From NCBI GenBank assembly GCA_963793025.1, contig CAWBYL010000009.1, positions 496,001 to 560,000 on the forward strand: a stretch of 64,000 nucleotides of DNA. The letters are read 5' to 3'. This DNA is from CAWBYL01 sp963793025 (lineage in GTDB: Bacteria > Actinomycetota > Acidimicrobiia > Acidimicrobiales > Acidimicrobilacustridaceae). The notes under the pieces are model-generated. The model searched no databases, was not told where the DNA came from, and saw nothing but the letters and a program-made list of their open reading frames with translations. Of this stretch, positions 61,695-64,000 are shown in pieces (positions within the stretch are counted from its first letter, which is position 1; every line of letters begins with the position of its first letter). The translations under genes and the position numbers were made by a program.

Positions 61695-63608
61695 ATGGCG
61701 ATGACCAGCAGCGCCGGGACCTCGGGCCGGCTCAGCTTGGAACGGGCCGATGGGCGGGCCGCGCTGCGCGAAGCACGAGCCTTCCTCTCCGACGGGGATG
61801 CTCGCCGGGCCCGCCACTGGGCGACCTCCGTAGTCGACCTGGCCGACGACCTCTCGAGCTGGTCCGGCGCGGCGGCGCTTCTGCCCGCATGCCTCGATGC
61901 CTCACCGCTGCCCCGCCGGGCACGCGTTGCCCTGCTCGGGAGCTCCACGACGGCCCAGCTGGCCACGCTGCTGCCCCTGGCGTGCGCCCGCGCCGGCCTG
62001 CAAGTCGAGATCTACGAAGCCCCGTACGGCCAGTATCGCCAGGAGATCCTCGATCCCGAAAGCGCCTTGTACGCCTTCTGCCCCGATGCCGTCGTCCTGG
62101 CCCTTCACGACGGCGACGTCGATCTCCCGCTGGTGAGCGACGATCCAGCCGGCGCGGTGAAGCAAGCGGTTGCCGACCTCCACGGGCTCTGGAACCGTGT
62201 GGCCGAGCGCACCGGTGCCGTGATCCTGCAGTTCACCCTGGCCATCCCGCCCGAGCGGCCCTTCGGTCATCTGGGAACCTCGGTACCGGGCTCCCGCTAT
62301 CGGCTGCTCCAGGAAATCAACCTCACGATGGCCGCTGAGGCACCAGCATCCGTGGTGCTCGTCGACTGCGCGCGGTTGGCCAACGACGTCGGTACCCGGA
62401 ACTGGTTCGACGCCCGCTACTGGCACCTGGCCAAGCAGGCGGTCAGCCCGCGGTGCATCCCGCTCCTCACCCGCCACGTGGGGGCCGTCCTGGCCGCGAC
62501 CCAGGGCCTCAGCCGCAAGGTGCTCGTCCTCGACCTCGACAACACCCTCTGGGGCGGGGTTCTCGGCGAGGACGGGATCGACGGCATTCGCCTCGGCGAC
62601 GGAACGGAGGGAGAGGCGTTCAGCGCCTTCCAGGCCTATGTCCTCGACCTGAAGGCCCGAGGCATCGTGCTGGCGGTGTGCTCCAAGAACGACGAGTCAT
62701 TGGTCCGCGAAGCCTTCGCCCAGCACGAGGGCATGCTGATCGGTCTCGACGACATCGCTGTTCTCTCGGCCAGTTGGGACGACAAGCCCGCTCAGCTGCG
62801 ACAGATCGCCGCGGATCTCGGCCTCGGACTCGACGCGCTCGTCTTCGTGGACGACAACCCCGTCGAGCGCGAGTCCGTGAGCCAACTCCTCCCTGAGGTC
62901 GACGTCGTGGTCTTGCCAGCGGATCCCGCCGGCTACGTGCGGGCCGTCGCCGACTACCCCTACTTCGAGACCACACGATTCACCGAGGAGGACGCGGCAC
63001 GTACCGCTCAGTACCGGGCCCGAGCGTCGGCAGCGGCGGCCCGGGGACAGGCGTCGTCACTCGAGGAGTTCCTGGACAGCCTGGAAATGGAGGGCACCAT
63101 CGCCCCTGTCGGCCCCGACAACCTCGTTCGGGTCGCCCAGCTCGTGGGCAAGACCAACCAGTTCAACCTCACCAGCCGGCGGCGTACCGAGGCCGAGCTC
63201 CAGGAGTTTGCCTCCGAGCCGGAGGTGCTCGCTCTCACTGTCCGTCTCCGCGATCGGTTTGCCGACCACGGCTTGGTAGGCGTGGTTCTCGCCCGCCAGG
63301 ATGGACCGGCGCTCGAGATTGACACCTGGCTCATGAGCTGTCGGGTCATCGGCCGCACTCTCGAGAACGCTGTCCTCGGTGTACTTGTCGAGCAGGCCCG
63401 ACTGCGAGGGTGCTCGGCGATCCGCGGCACGTATGTCCCCACCGCGAAGAACTCCCTCGTCGCCGATCTCTACCTGCGACTGGGCTTCGAGCCGGAGGGC
63501 GAACCCGACCCGACCGGCGCCACGCACTGGTCGACCCAGATAGACGCCATAGAGGTCTCGTCGCACGTGGCCCTGACCAGAAATGCGGCCTCGGCCGGAA
63601 AGGACTGA
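61695..63608 (+). CDS. FkbH-like HAD-IIIC/GNAT protein
   Basis: A 637-residue FkbH-family protein. An N-terminal SGNH-like region (RVALLGSSTTAQLATLLPL) precedes the HAD domain with DxDxT motif VLDLDNTLWGGVLGEDGIDG (Asp280/282) and later VFVDDNPVERESVSQLLP. A C-terminal GNAT-like part follows (FNLTSRRRTEAELQEFAS, LVADLYLRLGFE). FkbH proteins load glyceryl or related phosphorylated acyl groups on an ACP. A 9-codon ORF (61658-61687) with a strong GAGAGGAG site lies just upstream. The next gene is an ACP one base after the stop. Probably makes an acyl decoration for the glycan; the acyl identity is unknown. Confidence 0.92.
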   Translation: MAMTSSAGTSGRLSLERADGRAALREARAFLSDGDARRARHWATSVVDLADDLSSWSGAAALLPACLDASPLPRRARVALLGSSTTAQLATLLPLACARAGLQVEIYEAPYGQYRQEILDPESALYAFCPDAVVLALHDGDVDLPLVSDDPAGAVKQAVADLHGLWNRVAERTGAVILQFTLAIPPERPFGHLGTSVPGSRYRLLQEINLTMAAEAPASVVLVDCARLANDVGTRNWFDARYWHLAKQAVSPRCIPLLTRHVGAVLAATQGLSRKVLVLDLDNTLWGGVLGEDGIDGIRLGDGTEGEAFSAFQAYVLDLKARGIVLAVCSKNDESLVREAFAQHEGMLIGLDDIAVLSASWDDKPAQLRQIAADLGLGLDALVFVDDNPVERESVSQLLPEVDVVVLPADPAGYVRAVADYPYFETTRFTEEDAARTAQYRARASAAAARGQASSLEEFLDSLEMEGTIAPVGPDNLVRVAQLVGKTNQFNLTSRRRTEAELQEFASEPEVLALTVRLRDRFADHGLVGVVLARQDGPALEIDTWLMSCRVIGRTLENAVLGVLVEQARLRGCSAIRGTYVPTAKNSLVADLYLRLGFEPEGEPDPTGATHWSTQIDAIEVSSHVALTRNAASAGKD

Positions 63609-63609
63609 C

Positions 63610-63837
63610 ATGCTCGACCCGCGGCTCGTGGAGATCATCAACGACGTGCTCGGAACTGATGTAGACCTCGAGGAGTCAACAACCGCTGCAGATCTCGAGG
63701 GATGGGACTCGCTGGCCCACATCAACATCATGGTGGCGGTCGAGGAGGAGTTCCACGTGTCGTTCACAACCGATCAGCTCTCCCGTTTTCGCAATGTCGG
63801 GGAGCTCCAGCAGTTTCTTCAGGAGTGGGCACAGTGA
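63610..63837 (+). CDS. Acyl carrier protein
   Basis: A 75-residue carrier protein. The attachment site reads LEGWDSLAHINIMVAVEEEF, with the phosphopantetheine Ser in DSL and the usual acidic helix II. It starts one base after the FkbH stop and overlaps the following serine-acetyltransferase-like gene as GTGA. It is expected to carry the acyl unit formed by the FkbH-like protein. A phosphopantetheinyl transferase is not in the window. Confidence 0.93.
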   Translation: MLDPRLVEIINDVLGTDVDLEESTTAADLEGWDSLAHINIMVAVEEEFHVSFTTDQLSRFRNVGELQQFLQEWAQ

Positions 63838-64000
63838 CCACCCCACCCGACGGGCCCCTGTTGGATCCAGGTGCCATTCCGCCGTTCTCGGCGCTCGTGG
63901 ATCAGGTGAAAGAAGACTGGAACACTCACGACCAGGCTTTCATGTCACCGGGGTTCCACGCCGTAGCGACCCATCGCTTCGGAGTGTGGACCGCCAAGCA
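63834..64000 (+). CDS. Serine O-acetyltransferase-like protein, cut by right edge
   Basis: Only the first 55 codons from the GTG at 63834 are visible. LVDQVKEDWNTHDQAFMSPG and FHAVATHRFGVWTAK resemble the N-terminal helical region of CysE-type serine acetyltransferases (family pattern EDWxxH...GFxAxxxHRFGxW). The hexapeptide-repeat domain is outside the window. CysE-like acyltransferases beside FkbH and ACP genes are a recurrent polysaccharide-decoration arrangement and would transfer the ACP-bound acyl to sugar. The start overlaps the ACP stop by 4 bp. Confidence 0.75.
   Translation, partial: MTTPPDGPLLDPGAIPPFSALVDQVKEDWNTHDQAFMSPGFHAVATHRFGVWTAK

Overview
The window is high-GC DNA dense with genes. 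It has the gene content of an environmental actinobacterium, most likely of the class Acidimicrobiia. That placement is inferred from content: many LLM/F420-type oxidoreductases, CaiB-type CoA-transferases, SDRs, P450s and SnoaL-like proteins, secreted proteins with Thr/Ala/Pro linkers, and an LPXTG-type protein. No rRNA is present to prove it. One tRNA-Leu(GAG) is present. No CRISPR array, insertion sequence or prophage was seen.

Region 1 (1-9.4 kb): a truncated HrpB helicase and a small hypothetical gene. Then comes a minus-strand catabolic operon (class II aldolase, extradiol-type dioxygenase, D-2-hydroxyacid dehydrogenase, P450) divergent from a TetR regulator, with a near-perfect palindromic operator between them. 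A relic of a P-type ATPase and a lipoprotein follow.

Region 2 (9.6-34 kb): an accessory catabolic island. It holds LLM oxidoreductases, a SAM methyltransferase, malate synthase G, a Rieske oxygenase with SnoaL partner and amidohydrolase, enoyl-CoA hydratase, CaiB CoA-transferase, an orphan branched-chain-type binding lipoprotein, a MarR regulator, three SDRs, an epoxide-hydrolase-like protein, a DUF1330 pair, a carotenoid-oxygenase-family protein and a second P450. Several of these genes carry single-base frameshifts.

Region 3 (34-50 kb): housekeeping and secreted functions. It holds oligoendopeptidase F, a WYL regulator with a symmetric divergent operator, a CAP-domain lipoprotein and a beta-helix/NPCBM secreted protein. 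It also holds a TPP-riboswitch-controlled thiamine operon (thiN-thiB-thiP-thiQ), a TauE/SafE permease and a DUF6351 lipoprotein.

Region 4 (49.5-64 kb): a surface-polysaccharide locus with unusual additions. Polysaccharide functions are a GT2 glycosyltransferase, a DUF4012 membrane protein, a WecG/TagA-type glycosyltransferase, an undecaprenyl-phosphate sugar transferase and a GDP-mannose 3,5-epimerase-like enzyme. Among them lie an ADH-synthase-like aldolase plus 3-dehydroquinate synthase II, co-transcribed with the WecG gene. There is also a stand-alone A-T-TE protein whose adenylation domain lacks the alpha-amino-acid Asp, and an FkbH-ACP-serine-acetyltransferase-like run. My best hypothesis for an undescribed system is that this locus makes and activates an aminohydroxybenzoate-type acid, plus a second ACP-bound acyl group, and attaches them to a cell-surface glycan. 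This is an inference from gene neighbourhood.

At least six otherwise well-conserved genes carry short indels, several of them in homopolymers, so assembly error must be excluded before calling them pseudogenes.
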